Shown one piece after another: positions 40,920 through 41,530 of a stretch of DNA of 41,530 bases (its first letter is position 1; each line of letters begins with the position of its first letter). Below the pieces are notes generated by a model. That model was not told the origin of the DNA and did no database searches. It worked only from the letters and a program-made list of their open reading frames with translations. This DNA is from Clostridia bacterium (lineage in GTDB: Bacteria > Bacillota > Clostridia > Christensenellales > QALW01). The stretch is from the NCBI GenBank assembly GCA_017502165.1, contig JAFVVO010000036.1, positions 1 through 41,530 on the forward strand, read 5' to 3'. A program made the position numbers and the translations under genes.

Positions 40920-41232
40920 AGCTGTTTTTTGTTAAGCCTGCCACTATCTGACAAATGCCGTCTAACTGTTTCTCATCAAGCTTTTTGAGATTTTGAAGCA
41001 ATTCTTCGATTTTTTGCGGATATACGTTTTCATCATCAAAAAATTCTTTAGGCGAAATCTGCAAATAATCACAAATGTAAAAGAAAACCGTCATGGACGG
41101 ATAAGACTTTCCGCTTTCAATATCGTTAATGTATCCCGGGTTCTGTCCAATGGAAAGACTCATATCTCTTGCTGATACGCCTTTACGATTACGCAAAACC
41201 GCTAAGCGAACGGAAAAATTATCTTCTTTCAT
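40918..41232 (-). CDS. XRE-family transcriptional regulator
   Basis: 104 aa. The N-terminal HTH (~residues 8-62: LAVLRNRKGVSARDMSLSIGQNPGYINDIESGKSYPSMTVFFYICDYLQISPKEFF) is of Cro/C1 type; a short helical C-terminus follows. Diverges from the 41380 gene across a 147-bp region full of ordered repeats, so it probably regulates itself and that gene. Confidence 0.88.
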   Translation of the reverse strand: MKEDNFSVRLAVLRNRKGVSARDMSLSIGQNPGYINDIESGKSYPSMTVFFYICDYLQISPKEFFDDENVYPQKIEELLQNLKKLDEKQLDGICQIVAGLTKNS

Positions 41233-41254
41233 TTTTAATCAACCCCTTTTATTA

Positions 41255-41352
41255 TATTGTATCCGACACCACTCAAAAAATAACGGATACAATCACCAAA
41301 AGAGATTGAATTAACGGAATATATGTGATATAATCACTTTATATAACGGAAT
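41255..41352. promoter_or_regulatory. Operator-like repeats in the divergent control region
   Basis: TAACGGA(A/T) occurs at 41281, 41312 and 41344, spaced 31 and 32 bp (three helical turns). ATTGTATCCG (41255-41264) and CGGATACAAT (41284-41293) form a perfect 10-bp inverted repeat, and GTGAT-ATA-ATCAC (41325-41337) overlays the -10 box of the rightward promoter. Likely binding sites for the XRE protein. Confidence 0.6.
41306..41334 (+). promoter_or_regulatory. Sigma-A promoter of the SLOG-like gene
   Basis: TTGAAT (41306-41311), exactly 17 nt, TATAAT (41329-41334), 45 bp before the start codon. The spacer holds one TAACGGAA repeat, so a bound repressor would cover the promoter. Confidence 0.75.
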
Positions 41353-41379
41353 CAATGTAATAAAAGGTGAAAAACATTT

Positions 41380-41530
41380 ATGAACAAGGTTTGTTGTGGG
41401 TTTGGTCACAGAATAGTTTTTTCTAACGCAGAAGCAGAAATAAATAAAGCCGTTAAGGCGATGATAGAAGAGCAAGGAGTAACGGTGTTTTTAACGGGCG
41501 GAATGGGAGCGTTTGATAAATTGTTCAGCC
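41380..41530 (+). CDS. SLOG/DUF1273-like protein, start only
   Basis: First 50 codons of a gene cut by the window edge. MNKVCCGFGHRIVF at the start and VTVFLTGGMGAFDKLF match my memory of small DUF1273/YpsA-like Rossmann-fold (SLOG) proteins in Firmicutes, which bind nucleotides or their derivatives; the role is unknown. GGTG 10 nt before the ATG is a weak ribosome binding site. Divergent from the XRE regulator. Confidence 0.6.
   Translation, partial: MNKVCCGFGHRIVFSNAEAEINKAVKAMIEEQGVTVFLTGGMGAFDKLFS

Overview
The window looks like a chromosomal contig of a Gram-positive, endospore-forming, anaerobic member of the Clostridia, probably a gut or rumen Oscillospirales-type organism. The support is an intact spoIIAA-spoIIAB-sigF operon, strong AGGAG ribosome binding sites, a cohesin/dockerin pair, several Gly/Pro/Thr-rich surface proteins and many intrinsic terminators. 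This placement is inference; no rRNA or tRNA gene was seen.

Region 1 (1-9.9 kb) is accessory DNA, more AT-rich from about 3 to 9.8 kb. It starts with a leftward seven-gene operon of small unknown proteins (321-2702) built from shuffled, duplicated domains. Upstream of it is a strong promoter and a ~280-nt leader that ends in an intrinsic terminator. Next comes an unusual transposase locus: a DnaQ-like exonuclease, an excisionase-like HTH protein, an 831-aa protein that appears to fuse an HNH/ENDO VII (LHH-like) nuclease to an IS1595-type transposase with several C-terminal HTH segments, and a second, normal-sized IS1595-type transposase tail-to-tail with it. A lipoprotein with FG-GAP-like and leucine-rich repeats and an Imm40-like immunity protein follow.

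Region 2 (9.9-20.8 kb) is housekeeping: a NahK-like sugar kinase, a COG2509 flavoprotein, the spoIIA sporulation operon, a zinc-ribbon protein with an acidic tail, a K+ uptake pair (trkH, trkA) with a CPA2 antiporter, homoserine dehydrogenase and a 42-aa membrane protein.

Region 3 (21-36.7 kb) is mostly leftward: a wall-anchored surface protein, then a tightly packed run read from 32.9 to 23.4 kb. This run has two U32 proteins (RlhA-like and TrhP-like), aroC, aroQ, a methionine-gamma-lyase-like PLP enzyme, a DUF1015 protein, aspartate kinase and a permuted NlpC/P60-like protein. Upstream lie a membrane-anchored cohesin protein and a dockerin-bearing glucosaminidase.

Region 4 (36.9-41.5 kb) reads rightward: an HAD-IIA phosphatase, a GH2 glycosidase, MscL with a zinc-ribbon tail, then a divergent XRE regulator and the start of a SLOG/DUF1273-like gene with an ordered repeat operator between them.

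The intergenic DNA is also striking. At 20.8, 37.8 and 40.5 kb there are arrays in which a ~9-nt repeat (RRTGAWRTT) alternates about every 20 bp with spacers of different sequence, nearly all of them perfect mini-hairpins. Short dispersed palindromes (CGGG-stem/stem-CCCCTACR and a 20-nt GGCAGG element) accompany them. The mini-hairpin arrays and the HNH-transposase fusion are the best candidates for something undescribed.
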